DNA from: Homarus americanus
Lineage: Eukaryota > Arthropoda > Malacostraca > Decapoda > Nephropidae
DNA length: 64,000 nucleotides
Direction: 5' to 3'
NCBI RefSeq assembly: GCF_018991925.1
Contig: NW_024724368.1
Span: 6,614,808-6,678,807 of the forward strand
Positions 48,151 to 61,900 of the stretch are shown here, one piece after another. The notes below the pieces were generated by a model that saw nothing but the letters and a program-made list of their open reading frames with translations, did not search any database and had not been told where the DNA came from. The position numbers and the translations under genes were made by a program. Within the stretch, counting starts at the first letter, position 1; every line of letters begins with the position of its first letter.

Positions 48151-49803
48151 AGAGGTGGGATGAGGCATTGTATGAAATAAACACAAGCCAGAGTGTTGAC
48201 CTTCTGCCTGCCTTGCCAGAGCCACAATTACACCGCTTCACCTGGACCCAACATTCTGCTTTGACCCAATGGCTAAAGGTTAAATGGGCCCTGTCCTAAT
48301 AGACCCCAAGCTAATCTAACGTAATCATCCTAATCATTGTATTTAGGGGTCCATTTAGGTAGGGTGTTGATAACTACTTGACCTAGAGTCTAATAGGCTA
48401 ATCTAACCATTAAGACAGAGGGCCCATTAAGACTGACCACTCACTCACCACCCACCCTCCCAAACCCACCCACTCACCCACCCACCCACCTGTTCTCCAA
48501 CTCCACGAACCAGGAATGTTAAGACATTGCAGCTAGTGAATAGATGTGAGGGAGGATAGCTTTGGTGTTTACACAAGACGGGAAGGAGATGAAGAAATAT
48601 AGAGGAGGAGAGAGGAGATAGAGAGAGATTGAAGAGGAGAGATAATAACAAATAAAGAGAAGATAAAAAGGAAGAAAGGCAGAATAGATAGATAGAGATG
48701 GAAATGAACAGTGCGCCAGGTCACAGCTGCGCCGGAGGGAGGTCATGTCCTACTGCACCGCAATATTCGTTGACCCCCATCGGAAACACCACCGCGTCGG
48801 GTATAGAGTGTGCAAACCAACCACCCCTGTTGCATACTAATCTCAAGGCCAAGTTTATGATTCTGTAACGCAATTTCTTTATTTTTAAGCACAGAGTAGC
48901 GTTTGAGAGTTGTTTTTCTTGAGTTTATCTTACAGTGTGTCCTTTCATATTGCACGGTTGGTGACGTAAGATAAGTCATCACATATAATAATGTTTATCA
49001 AGTTAAGTGTGTTCTTCTCTCATGTTTTTAATGTGACGAGTGTCTCCTTAGTTCTCTTACCATCTGTGTTATTCTCTTATATTCTCTCTCTCTTGCTTTC
49101 CTCTTTCTTCTCTTTCTCTCTCGTTGTATACAAAATTTACCCATTTTAGGTTCAGTGCAAATTTGATGGATTGTTATTTTTTATATGTGGTGGGCGGGAA
49201 AGGAGGAGGAGACATGTGGGTAAATTTACTCCTATTATTTTCATCACTGCAAACATTGTCATGACGTCACAGTTCACTCGTTAGTTGACAAAAACAAAAA
49301 CAAGAATGCTGTTGGATGATTTTACAAGTTATCTGAATTACTAAAAAAATCCTTATTGTCATGATGAAAATTTTATCGTGTTATTTTTAAATTGATTTTT
49401 CTTGTTTTATAAGGCATGAAGAAAACGGATTCTCTCTTTTGCTTTAACCGAGAATAACCGATCATACGTACGCGTTTTTAACAGATGTAATAACAATAAT
49501 AATGAGCGTTCGTATACCTGTGAGTCAACATCTGTACGTGACTTTACTTTGCTTATTATTTCGTTCTATCGTTCATACAGTCAGTCGCCAGTATGAGTTT
49601 GTAATGTCGTTTTACAGATCATCAGGACTTCCTGTATTTTGCTCCGCCATAAACGGAACACGGAAGGTAGTATTGTCAGAGGAAGGTCATAACTTCTTGA
49701 GTGGATGGTAATTTGCACGTAAATTTTTAACAATTTTAGCGTCCATACTGAGTAATCTTCCAAGAGATGTTATATTAAAATAAAATTAATAATGATTATT
49801 CAA

Positions 49804-49851
<48 letters not shown>
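49804..49851. repeat. (AAT)n microsatellite, copy 2
   Basis: Inverted counterpart of the ATT arrays. Confidence 0.97.
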
Positions 49852-49852
<1 letters not shown>

Positions 49853-50569
49853 GTTTGATCATTATTTAATATCTCATTAACTCCCACAGGTCAATTACAG
49901 TAATTAACAGGTAATAAGGAAGATTGCATTCTTAGTTTCCGTAATATCGGTACAATCATGATGCGCTGTGTAGGTGTGGAATATCAGAACGCTATGTAGG
50001 TGTGATATCAGACCCTGACTTTTACCTGGGGAGGAATAAGTTGATTAGCATTACTGTTTCATCATCAGGTAAATACACTGGAGTTTGATCTTCAGGTGAT
50101 TCCATTAACACAAGACTCGACCGTGGATATTAATGTTGATTTTATGGACCAAGTACCCGAGTCGTCCACCTTGTCCTTTGTGAGGCGTCTTCCTACCACC
50201 CCTCACCACTGTCTTCCTCCCTGCCCCCTCCCCCCTCCTCCTGCCCCTCCTCCCTGCCTCCTTCCTCCCCTACCCCCCCCTCCTCCCCTCCCTCCCCTGC
50301 CCTCCCTCCCTGCCCCTCCCTCCTCCCCTCCCTCCCCTCCCCTGCCCCCCTTCCTGCCCCTCCCTCCCCACCTCCCTCTCCCCTACCAAGGTTTTTTGTT
50401 CCCTGTTATATAATCTTGATCAGTCCAAATTATCCTACGTCAAATATCAACACAGTTTTAAGGGGCGCGATGAGTAAAATTGACAACGTTAGCTTATCTC
50501 TCCCTACACTTTTTATTTACGAATAATATAAATCTTCTTTAGCCTTACTAGCTCTGGGGCAGCCTGTCA

Positions 50570-51128
50570 GCTATGTCTAGTACAGTAGGTTGGGTTGATC
50601 TGGGTTGGGTTGATCTGTTGGGTTGATCTGGGTTGGATTGATTTGGGTTAGGTTGATCTGCTGGTGGGGTTATAGAGATTGGTTCTGTCCTTCTGAGCTT
50701 CGTCCGAGTATTGTACCAAATTTCTTATTGAGATTTTGTATAGAAGTTAACCTCGTGGGAATGTCACTAAACTTGCATTCCCTAGAAAGACGAAGAGTGC
50801 GGGGAGATATGATAGAAGTATTTAAGGGTGGAAAGGAATCAATAAAGGGATATAGAAAGTTCTTATAATATCCGAGCAGATAGGACTCGGAGCAACGGAT
50901 TCAAGTTGGATAAGTTTAGGTTTAGGAGGGAGATAGGAAGAAACTGGTTCACAAATAGGGTGGTGGACGAGTGGAAAAGCTTAGCAACTTTGTAGTAAGC
51001 GGAACTCTGGAAAAAGTTTTAAAAGGAGGCTAGAGATTCATGGATGATAGAGAGTGGTAGTTCCCACGGAGCTGCCATGCACAGGCCAACCGGCCTATTG
51101 CAGACTTTTATTTTCTTATGTTCTTATG
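50570..51128 (+). mobile_element. CR1-like 3' end inside copy 2
   Basis: The plus strand reads PSIVPNFLLRFCIEVNLVGM then LHSLERRRVRGDMIEVF and, after frame slips, NGFKLDKFRFRREIGRNWF and DEWKSL, the usual C-terminus of CR1-like ORF2. It ends with two TTCTTATG octamers (51113-51128), the short 3' repeat typical of CR1 elements. A GGGTTGATCT array (about 50587-50660) precedes it. Truncated and inactive. Confidence 0.82.
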
Positions 51129-51400
51129 TTGTCATTGTGGCTAAGGCCAAGACGCTGATTCACAAGTCACTCAAAAATAATTAGCACGCAATGATGAAAT
51201 TTGTATTGGATATTGGGAGAGCAAAAATCAACAGATATATCCAAAAATTTCTCAAGTATTTTTTACAAGTTTGTTTTCCTCGTGATTAAAGAACGCTAGA
51301 CCGGTGAATCAGGTATCTGTCAAAGGATGACTTTTTTATATTTGTAAACGATTAAAAGTCATTATACAGTGACTTTTGACAGTAGGCCTATATTTGAAAA

Positions 51401-51500
51401 NNNNNNNNNNNNNNNNNNNNNNNNNNNNNNNNNNNNNNNNNNNNNNNNNNNNNNNNNNNNNNNNNNNNNNNNNNNNNNNNNNNNNNNNNNNNNNNNNNNN
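51401..51500. other. 100-N assembly gap
   Basis: Exactly 100 N, the usual placeholder for a gap of unknown size between joined contigs. Confidence 1.
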
Positions 51501-51520
51501 TCAGTGCTTCGTTCGGTGCA
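51501..51520. other. Adapter-like 20-mer at contig start
   Basis: TCAGTGCTTCGTTCGGTGCA follows the gap and has no counterpart upstream of copy 1. It shares the core CTTCGTTC and neighbouring bases with the nanopore ligation adapter (…GTACTTCGTTCAGTTACGTA, from memory). Confidence 0.65.
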
Positions 51521-52989
51521 GTAAAAGGTAACAGATGACGTCATAAGCTCTTTCCACCAGTCACCAGCACACACAAACAATCTCCCAACCCACCCAAGAC
51601 AGTAAACAATGAGATAATAACGATAGACAGACAGAACACCAAACAAGCGGTGAATAGCCTCCAGTGATAGGAAATTCCAATCCAGCTGCGAATAATATTT
51701 GGTTTGTGGGTTTTATTTGGGGTTTAGTGCTTGTTTTATGTCTGGGGGAGTAAATGGAGTGTTAAATTACTAAACCTGGAGTGTAAGGGGACAGGTGGTG
51801 GTGTGACAAGAAAAGGTGGTGAGAAGGGACAGGTGGTGGTGTGGAAAGGTGGTGGTGGTGGTGTGGGGGGTTGGAGGCATACACGCATACTTGAACGACG
51901 CTGTTTGTCTGTATATCGCACGTCCTGGGAAAAAATAAACATAAACATTCTCTGAGATAAGAAACAGTCCACTTTTGCAGACATCAATCAACAATAATCA
52001 GACGCCAACTAGCATGACGAGCGATGGTAGAGACCAGGCGACCTTATAGAGTGTGGGCAAGAACCTCCGCCGCGGCACACAACAAACGCCAGAGCTGTAA
52101 CTCAGACCAATGATGCCAGTTAATGGAGACTACTGAACTCTTGCTGTTATATATCCACAATCCATCTCTGGTCACGTATCTGGTATGCATTCAAAGAGAT
52201 TACATTCCCGAAAAGATACACAGGCAGACGGATATACGAACGGATGTAAAATGCATTCCTGAGTCCACTTGACTGGAATATATTCACAGATTTATGTCCT
52301 GGTTCAAATGCGTTCGTATGGTGACTGCTCATCGTATCAGAAGATGTAAAAAAGCTAACTGGATGAGCATTCGAAAAACAACATTAATATCCATAAATAA
52401 TATAAAATGACATTGATAATCTACCTTAACTACTAAAAATAATTAGTAACAGGGAAAAAATAGAGATATTTTTCTTAATATTTTCTGGGGCTTAAATTTG
52501 TCAGGCGTTAAGTGTATTGATTTAAAATAAGAATATAAATGTATTTTGTATTATTATTGGCTATTATATGTGTGTTTAGGAGTAATCAACACATTTCATG
52601 TTACCAGGAATAACAACGGACGGAACCTATGTGTGTATCCAGGCACTGAGCTTTACTGTACACTTATCTTTACCCTGAAGTGAGGTGTACAGACCACCTG
52701 TCAAAGTTCATGGAAGGCTTAAGGCATTCCATCAACTATTTTTTCAAATATAACCTACTGTCAAAATCACTGTATAATGACATAATCATTTACAAATATA
52801 AAAAGTCATCCTTTGACAGATACCTGATTCACCGTCTGGCGTTCTTTAATCACGGGAAAACAAACTTGTAAAAAATATTTAGAATTTTTGGATATATCTG
52901 TGATTTTTCTCTACCAATATCAATACAAATTTCATCATTTACGTGCTAGTATTTTAGTGACTTGTGAATCAGCGTCTTAGCCTTATACA

Positions 52990-53600
52990 ATGACAACTTA
53001 TAAGAACATAAGAAAAATAAGAAGAGTCTGTAGAGCCGGTTGGCCTGTGCGCCAGCAGCTCCTGTCAAAGGTTACCACTCTCTATCATCCATGAATCTAT
53101 CTAGCCTCCTTTTTAAAACTTTCCAGAGTTCCCCTTACTACTAAAGTTGCCCAAGCTTGTTCCACTCGTCCACCACCCTATTTGTGAACCAGTTTCTTCC
53201 TATCTCCCTCCTAAACCTAAACTTATCCAACTTGAATCCGTTGCTCCAAGTCCTATCCTGCTCGGATATTATAAGAACTTTATCTATATCCCCTTTATTG
53301 ATTCCTTTCACCCACTTAAATACTTCTATCATATCTCCCCGCACTCTTCGTCTTTCTAGGGAATGCAAGTTTAGTGACATTCCCACGAGGTTAACTTCTA
53401 TACAAAATCTCAATAAGAAATTTGGTACAATACTCGGACGAAAGCTCAGAAGGACAGAACCAATCTCTATAACCCCACCAACCCAGATCAACCTAACCCA
53501 AATCAATCCAACCCAGATCAACCCAACCCAGATCAACCCAACCCAGATCAACCCAACCTACCGTACTTAGACATAGCTGACAGGCTGCCCCAGAGCTAGT
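52990..53600 (-). mobile_element. CR1-like 3' end inside copy 3
   Basis: Minus-strand frame 53551-53141 encodes, after a short GGGTTGATCT repeat, PSIVPNFLLRFCIEVNLVGM, LHSLERRRVRGDMIEVFKWV, NGFKLDKFRFRREIGRNWF and VVDEWNKL. This is the best-preserved of the three copies of this CR1-like C-terminus. The 3' tail at about 52990-53010 has the complement of TTCTTATG. The RT itself is absent (5'-truncated). Confidence 0.85.
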
Positions 53601-53764
53601 AAGGCTAAAGAAGATTTATATTATTCGTAAATAAAAAGTGTAGGGAGAGATAAGCTAACGTTGTCAATTTTACTCATCGAGGCGCCCCCTTAAAAAACTG
53701 TGTTGATATTTGACGTAGGATAATTTGGACTGATCAAGATTATATAACAGGGAACAAAAAACCT

Positions 53765-53885
53765 TGTGGCAGGGGAGGGAGGGTGAGGGAGGAGGGAGGG
53801 AGCAGGGGAGGGTGGGGGGAGAGGGAAGGAGAACAGGGAGGGAGGGGCAGGGGAGGGAGGGGCAGGGGAGGGGGCAGGGAGGGGA
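53765..53885. repeat. GGGAGG-rich purine tract, copy 3
   Basis: Shorter than the copy 1 tract. Confidence 0.9.
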
Positions 53886-54259
53886 AGACAGTAGGTGGTG
53901 AGGGGTAGTAGGGAAGACGCCTCACAAAGGGACAAGGTGGACGACTCGGGTACTTGGTCCATAAAATCAACATTAATATCCACGGTCGAGTCTTGTGTTA
54001 ATGGAATCACCTGAAGATCAAACTCCAGTGTACTTCACCTGATGATGAAACAGTAATGCTAACCTAACCTAACCTCCCTCCCAGGTAAAGTCAGGGTCTG
54101 GATACTCCACACCTACATAGCGTCTGGATACTCCACACCTACACAGCGCATCATGATTGTACCGATATTACGGAAACTAAGAATGCAATCTTCCTTATTA
54201 CCTGTTAATTACTGTAATTGACCTGTGGGAGTTAATGAGATATTAAATAATGATCAAAC

Positions 54260-54309
<50 letters not shown>
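54260..54309. repeat. (ATT)n microsatellite, copy 3
   Basis: About 50 bp, same position in the unit as in the other copies. Confidence 0.97.
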
Positions 54310-54310
<1 letters not shown>

Positions 54311-55984
54311 TTGAATAATCATTATTAATTTTATTTTAATATAACATCTCTCGGAAGATTACCAAGTGGACGCTGTTAAAATTGTTAAAATTATTACGTG
54401 CAAATTACCATCCACTCAAGAAGTATGACCTTCCTCTGACAATACTACCTTCCGTGTTCCGTTTATGGCGGAGCAAAATACAGGAAGTCCTGACAGATCT
54501 GTAAAAACTGACATTACAAACTCATACTGGCGACTGACTGTGTATGAACGATAGAACGAAATAATAAGCAAAGTAAAGTCACGTACAGATGTTGACTCAC
54601 AGGTATACGAACGCTCATTATTATTGTTATTTACATCTGTTAAAAACGCGTACGTATGATCGGTTATTCTCTGGTTAAAGCAAAAGAGAGAATCCCGTTT
54701 TCTTTCATGCCTTTCACAAAACAAGAAAAAAATCAATTTAAAAATAACACGATGGGAAAATTTTCATCATGACAATAAGGATTTTTTTTTAGTAATTCAG
54801 ATAACTTGTAAATATCATCCAACGACATTTCTGTTTTGTTTTGTCAACTAACGAGTGAACTGTGACGTCATGGGTCAATGTTTGCAATGATGAAAATAAT
54901 AGGGAGTAAATTTACCCACATGTCTCCTCCTCCTTTCCCGCCCACCACATATAAAAAATAACAATCCATCAAATTTGCACTGAACCTAAAATGGGTAAAT
55001 TTCTGTATACAACGAGAGAGAAAGAGAAGAAAGAGAGAGAGAGAGAGAATATAAGAGAATAACACAGATGGTAAGAGAACTAAGGAGACACTCGTCACAT
55101 TAAAACATGAGAGAAGAACACAATTAACTTGATAAACATTACTAATTATGTGATGACTTTATCTTACGTCACCACACCGTGCAATATGAAAGGACACACT
55201 GTAAGATAAACTCAAGAAAAAAAACAACTCTCAAACGCTACTCTGTACTTAAAAATAAAGAAATTGCGTTACAGAATCATAAACTTGGCCTTGAGATTAG
55301 TATGCATCAGGGGGTGGTTGGTTTGCACACTCTATACCCGACGCGGTGGTGGCCTGGTGGGGGTCAACGAATATTGCGGTGCAGTAGGACATGACCTCCC
55401 TCCGGCGCAGCTGTGACCTGGCGCACTGTTCATTTCCATCTCTCTCTCTCTCTCTCTATCTATCTATTCTGCCTTTCTTCCTTTTTATCTTCTCTTTATT
55501 TGTTATTATCTCTTCCCTTCCTTCAATCTCTCTCTCTATCTCCCTCTCTCCTCCTCATATTTCTTCATCTCTCCTTCCCGTCTTTGTGTAAACACCAAAG
55601 CTATCCTCCCTCACATCTATTCACTAGCTGGCACGTCTTAACATTCCTGGTTCGTGGAGTTGAGAAACAGGTGGGTGGGTGGGTGAGTGGGTGGGTTTGG
55701 TGAGTGGGTGGGTGGGTGAGTGAGTGGTCAGTCTTAATGGGCCCTCTGTCTTAATGGTTAGATTGGGGCCTATTAGGACCTAGGTCAAGTAGTTATCAAC
55801 ACCCTACCTAAATGGACCCCCTAAATACAATGATTAGGATGATTACGTTAGATTAGCTTGGGGTCTATTAGGACAGGGCCCATTTAACCTTTAGCCATTG
55901 GGTCAAAGCAGGAATGTTGGTATATGTCAACACCCATTTGTGTTTATACTATACAATGCCCCACCCCACCTCACCCCACCCCGG

Positions 55985-56785
55985 TGCCCAACCTCCAGTG
56001 CCCACATCAACCCAGTACCATCAACCCCCACTACCCACATCAACCTCCAGTACTCTCATCAACCTCCAGTACCCACATCAACCTCCAGTACCCATATCAA
56101 CCCCAGTACCCACATCAACCCCCACTACCCACATCAACCCTCCAGTGCCCACATTAACCTCCAGTACCCATATCAACCCCAGTACCCACATCAACCCCCA
56201 CTACCCACATCAACCCTCCAGTGCCCACATTAACCTCCAGTACCCATATCAACCCCAGTACCCACATCAACCCTCCAGTACCCACATCAACCCCAGGCAC
56301 CACATCAACCCCCACTACCCACATCAACCCTCCAGTGCCCACATTAACCCTCCAGTACCATATCAACCTCTCAGTACCACATCAACCCCACTGCCCACAT
56401 CAACCCTCCAGTGCTCATGACAACTCTGTGTTCAGATTAAACTTTAGTACTCACATCAACCTCAAGCCATTTCCATGACTGAATTCTCCAGTACCACATC
56501 AACCTCCAGTACCTACATCACGTCCCCCACCACCACATCAACCCTCCAGTGCCTAAGCATTAACCTCCAAAATGCAACAACCAGTAATTTCACATCAACC
56601 CTCTAGTGTGTCACACCACCCAGGTACTCACATACATCAACCCAGTACTCATATCAACCCTAGTATTTCACATCAACTCCCACTCACACCACATCAACCT
56701 CCAGTGGCCTACATCAACTTCAGTACTCACATCAACCCCCTACTACTCCACATCGAACCTCCATGCCCACATCAAAACACCTTAA
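55985..56785. repeat. CATCAACCCCCACTACCCA minisatellite, copy 3
   Basis: Most regular version of this array. Higher-order units of about 66 bp (CATCAACCCCCACTACCCA, CATCAACCCTCCAGTGCCCA, CATTAACCTCCAGTACCCAT) repeat between about 56100 and 56350. Confidence 0.95.
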
Positions 56786-56944
56786 TTGATTATCACAACC
56801 AACACAACAACAGAAAGGTGCTTTAACAGTTTTTTTATCAATCAAAGGTAAATAAAAGACGGTGTTAGTTCAGTACAACTGGCTCATTGCAGAGCAACGC
56901 AAATGCTTGAGACTCTGATACCACTGACTTTGATAGAGATGTAG

Positions 56945-57125
56945 GGGTGGGGAGCGGGGAGAGGGGATGAGGGGGAGGGGGGGATGGAGGGGAGGGGATG
57001 GAGGGGGGGAGGGGGGATGGAGGGGAGGGGGGATGGAGGGGAGGGGGATGGAGGGAGGGGATGAGGGGGAGGGGATGGAGGGGGAGGGGGAGATGGAGGG
57101 GGGGGGATGAGGGAAGGATGGAGGG
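56945..57125. repeat. GGGGAGGGGATGGAGG minisatellite, copy 3
   Basis: G-rich, with many runs of four or more G; quadruplex-prone by inspection. Confidence 0.92.
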
Positions 57126-57181
57126 GTGTCACACTAATGGTAAAGTAATTCCACTGATGCATATATATATACATAAACATA

Positions 57182-57218
57182 GACGCACGCACGCACGCAC
57201 GCACGCACGCACACGTGC

Positions 57219-57254
<36 letters not shown>

Positions 57255-57255
57255 C
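57182..57255. repeat. (GCAC)n-(CA)n compound microsatellite, copy 3
   Basis: Six or so GCAC units, then CGTGCC, then pure CA. Confidence 0.95.
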
Positions 57256-58911
57256 TACATTGAGACAGTGTAAACCTTTGCGTCTGAAGGAGGAGGAAGG
57301 AAATTTACACTATATGTACGTATTTATTCCTGATAACACAAGTACTTAGGATAGTAGGTTACGATGACCAACAGGTTATAAGAGAATGTCTGCTTCTTAT
57401 AGACAAAATGTCGAATATAAGTAGGTATACATCCTCAAAGTCCAAGGCATCATGTTTACAGTCACGAGCAAGTTATATTTTAAATGACACAGTGGGAGTG
57501 AAGTATATCAAGCTCAAGTTTCACTGATATCTGATCTCCGACACGCTTCTGTTGACACTACACGTCTGACGCATATCACACACGACAATTCCAAGAGCTC
57601 TGTGATAAGATGTACGACTAACAAAAGATGAGAGTGACATGATAAAAAAGATCTTCAAGTGTGGGAACATCAGCTGAACTTCATCGGGGTGTTGACCGTG
57701 AAGGGCAAGAGAATAAGGAATGTGAAGATACAAAATAACGCACAGGAGACGAATCACGACAAGTTTCGCCTACCAGGGCTGAGGATTTGGAGGACTATTA
57801 AATGATTGAGGCGATGGGGAGGAAGACATCAGTGGGCTGTAAGATGAAGAATGCCGCCGTCCCTATCTTGGGGTAGAGTCAGTAACGATGAACGTCTATA
57901 ATTCATTGCGATTAACATTTGAGACGCAGGGATCTTGGTGCCCCGGAGTGGTGAGACGGTGAACAGGTAGTGGGGTAGATCTTCCTGAAATAGTATTAAG
58001 AGACTCATGATTCTAGGCAAGGGTTTAAAATAAAGTCTTATATGCTGAAATTATGTTAAATCATTCGGAACTTTTAGTTCTTAAGGACAAAACACAAGTA
58101 AAATATTGATTTACTGTGACTTTTGACAATATTTATCGCCGTTTATGCAGAAGACTGATAAGAGTTACATTGAGTGAGCCACGAATATTGACAGAGTTAT
58201 TTGTTTATTGTGGCATTAATATAATTTATATTAGACAGACGTGATGGACGAGCTGTGAAAGTGATGAACAGTGTTTGGACGCAAGAAGTAAACATTGATC
58301 TTATCAGCAAACATTATTCTTCACTTTCACACTCATTCTCCTTCACGACTAACTGCTAAACATACAATGGTGACGGTACAAGGTGTGCCACAAGGTTTGG
58401 TGTTGTGACTTTCATAATGCCTTGGTCATGAGGATAAGTTATGGGCCAAATTAAGCTAGAAAAGGACTTATTTGTAGCCAGCATGGCCCCCCCCCGCCTG
58501 AGGTACAAGGAATGTCCACCAGCTGCAGCCGAGGTGGATCTTACGCCTCTCTACCTGTAGGGGAAGTCGACGATATCCATGTCCAAGGTGAGTGACAAAC
58601 TGTTTATAATTTCCAATAGTAAAGTCAATAATAAAATGAAAATTTATCATGGGAGAGCCCTAGGGGGTTCAGCGCTTCCAACAGCCTCTCGTTATTGGGA
58701 TAAATATTACTAAAATTTAATACCACACAATCTCTTAGGTACCGATGAGCTGCTGACTCAAGTGTGAACGGTTCTGGTATTATGAAACAACACAACCACG
58801 CGCTGAACAATTCTACCTTTACCATAGACCTTTACAGTCGTCCTCTACGTGATAGGCGGGTGAGGGAGACGTGATACTTGGACTAGTGTGTTGAAGGGGA
58901 GATGAGGCTTC

Positions 58912-61900
58912 CTGTCACCAAGTTCTCCGTGTGTCTGAGCGTCCTGTGAGGAGTTAAAACCTCCAACACCTCCAAAAGTATGTAGTGCCGACTTATTTGA
59001 GTAACACATCTGTCGACACTTGGTGGAAAAAAATAATCATTTTCAGGCCACGTGTTGCATCACTTGTCCTCCAACGATTTCCAACTAAAATTTAAATAGA
59101 CAATAATGTTGACCTCAATATCCGATTCCTCGCACTCTGAAAGATGGTCTTTAATGTTTCCTCGTCTTCAAAAATTATTTATCAAGCAAAGGATAAAATA
59201 ATAAAAAGACGCCTAATAAATTTTCTCCCACAGTAAATTTCTCAACCTTTATTAATTTCGTCGAAGCTCACCCAGCGAGGAGCGTCCAGCACAACTCTCT
59301 TGTTTAATGTATCTTATGTGTATGGAAAGAAAATCTATATAATCTAATTCTTGACTGTATAGAAACTACTGAGCCACGAGTTCATTGTCTGAATTAGAAT
59401 AAAAACTGACTCTCCAAATTATTCTATTTCGCCTTAAAAATTAAATAAATGGACATGTTTTGATTGTTAGTTGAAAAACCCGGCAAAAATACCCTGAAGG
59501 CTTAATAAACATCTTGCATGAGTCGACAGAGATTCTCTCTTTATCAGCAGCCATAAAAATTATGTTATGACGCTTGTGAATGTTGGTGAGGGGCTCCAGG
59601 CTCACCTCTCACGCCACACAAACTTTAAGCTAAATATTCTGAAGGTCTTGGGGAGGAGTTTGTATCCGGGTGACACCTTGGGGACCGGTCAAATGGGCCC
59701 CAGCAGCACCAACCTACCCAGTTATAATGGGTTCTAGTCCAATGTGAGCCTCAGTCATGCACCAGAATATAAGGTATCAACCCACTCTACAGTATATATG
59801 TTGTCTTAAGTGTTTCTTTAAGAGAGCAACAGCCCTCAAAAGGCTGAGCCATTTAATATTAGTCTACGTTACTGTACTATTTTCATCAATATATTATCTG
59901 GTTCAATAAAGGAATTCACTCGCTCATACGCCGCAAGCATTATGGTCATATAAGGTCAGATTAACATGACTACTGTTAAGGGGGCGTCCTCCTTCAGGTG
60001 GGCAGCCTCACCCGGTCCACAGTACCTCCCCGCCGTATACACAAATGAGGAGCTCGGCGCCAGGACTGGTTGTGGTGACGGTGGAGTGTCTTTAACGGTG
60101 CTACTGCGGCACTGACCGCTCCAACTCCCTCACCTGATGATGAAGTGGACAGCCAACAGTTTATAGTCCCGCTTTGAATATTGGACGCTGCCCCCCGCAC
60201 AGTTACTCACAGATGCATCCTATTATTATTATTATTATTTATTTATTTATTGATCACCACCACGATGATTGCCAATAACAAAGCCAATTTATATTCCTGT
60301 ATGGATATATATATATATACACAGTATACCCACAAATTTAATACACGAACCAAAAATAAATTATCGAGTGAAATTTAGGTCTTTAAGCACGTAACAGATT
60401 CTTTTTAGAATAAAATTAAACAACCCCAGTTGGAGGCCTCGGCTGTGTCGGAAACCAAAGCAGCAGTGCGTCCCAGGTGTGTTCTTGTAATTAAGGACCA
60501 TCATGACTTTGACCTTCTGACCTCAGTCATAAACACAGGCACTACAAAGGTTGGTTTGGCTAACAGACAAAGTTATTGTACATATATTCTTGCTTTGTTC
60601 GGCGTGGATGTAAACATTATACGACCATGCGCGTGCCCGCACACACATGCATGCGCGCACAGTGTTAATCTGCAGAAAATTTCTTAAATTCAAGGATAAG
60701 TGAGCCACATCTTGGTAAGTGAGTGACGTTTCACGGTAAGACGCACATCTCGCCCCAGGGAGAAGGAGAAACACACCACAAGATAACACAAACTGACGGT
60801 CAATCTAAGAAACAAATATAATCAATGTAGTAATTTATGAAGATGACCCAGAGGTTATTACACCATGGAAAATAACCAACTTTAATACTTTCATCAAAAT
60901 GTAATAAAAAATCGAGAATAATCTGTAAGTTTTCTTCAGTGACATACACCACCACATGTTACAGTCATACAACACCTTTAAAACAGATTTGCTTGTATTC
61001 TTGTATTCTACCGTTTAAATTAATAAGTATTTTATAGTAGTTTTAGAAAGTGATCAATTAGTCCCCTTCACTAGTGCGTTTACAGGAGGTCGTCAGGTTT
61101 TGTGCAGCCCTTTGTTTGTTTACATTCAACAGAAGGAAACTCGTAATAATAAAAATACTATGGAATCAAAGTAAAACATTATTAAAACAAATACCTCAAT
61201 GTAATAATTTGTGTAATGTTTATATGATGACAAACCCCTGTAAACGCACGAGTGAAGGGGACTGTATAGTACACGTGATCAACACCGTCTTTTGAGTTAC
61301 AGGTTTCTTCCACTCTGTTTACGCAGTAGAAACCCATTAACCGGTGACTTAAAACAATCCTGGAGGCAACAACTTAAAGACCAGAGCCGGTGGTTATTCG
61401 TGATGTAGTTCCAGACTCATTATTTATTTGTTTACAAGCAATTGTAGCCAGGAGGAAGGCTTCTCACGTCCGAGCAGTTGCAGATCAATGGACTACTACC
61501 ATCAGGAAGCATGATTAGTAGTGGCAGATGGTGTTATGGGTTAGGTGTTGGTGTATACTGATGTAATGAACAAAGAGAAGACATTATTGTAAGAAATGAA
61601 TGAAAGATTTTACACAGCGAAATAAGCTAGGGTGCTTAATCTTCACGTGATATTTTGAGAGGGTAGAGGGCATTCCATCTTGGTCAAGGACAAGTGCATT
61701 TAGTGGGTCGACGTCAAGAGGTCAGTCGTGATTGTGGTGTCCAGCAGTTGAGGTGAGTTTTACTGCCTCGTTAGCCCAGCAGGGAGCCACCACCTCTCCT
61801 TCACTGTGAGTGCTGATCCCCCGAGGTATACATCACCAGCTGCCGCACACGTCATATTGTGTTACTCGTAACACTTGTAGACGACTCGGTAAGACGATAC

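Larger units (their letters stand above)
44995..51400 (-). repeat. Large repeat unit, copy 2 (inverted)
   Basis: Reverse complement of copies 1 and 3, in the order unique tail, (GT)n 46738-46804, CCATCCCCTCC minisatellite 46855-47160, CATCAACC minisatellite 47345-48150, (AAT)n 49804-49851, pyrimidine tract 50215-50395 and CR1-like 3' end 50570-51128. It stops at the N gap, before reaching the left end of the unit. Parts match copy 3 base for base (for example 46235-46471 versus 57757-57521 gives the same 78-codon translation). Confidence 0.92.
51523..58911 (+). repeat. Large repeat unit, copy 3 (forward)
   Basis: Forward repeat of copy 1 from AAAAGGTAACAGATGACG at 51523 to GAGGCTTCC at about 58911, after which it diverges into sequence not seen elsewhere. 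It contains the same landmarks in order. It lacks the GA array of copy 1, and at 52779-52890 has the version shared with copy 2. Confidence 0.93.

Noticed and set aside
47345..48241. 298-residue Thr/Pro/Ser-rich protein
   Set aside because: Encoded by the CATCAACC minisatellite; counterpart frames in the other copies are broken differently.
57521..57757. 78-codon ORF identical in copies 2 and 3 as a conserved gene
   Set aside because: Identity is explained by the repeated unit itself; copy 1 breaks the frame, and no domain is recognised.
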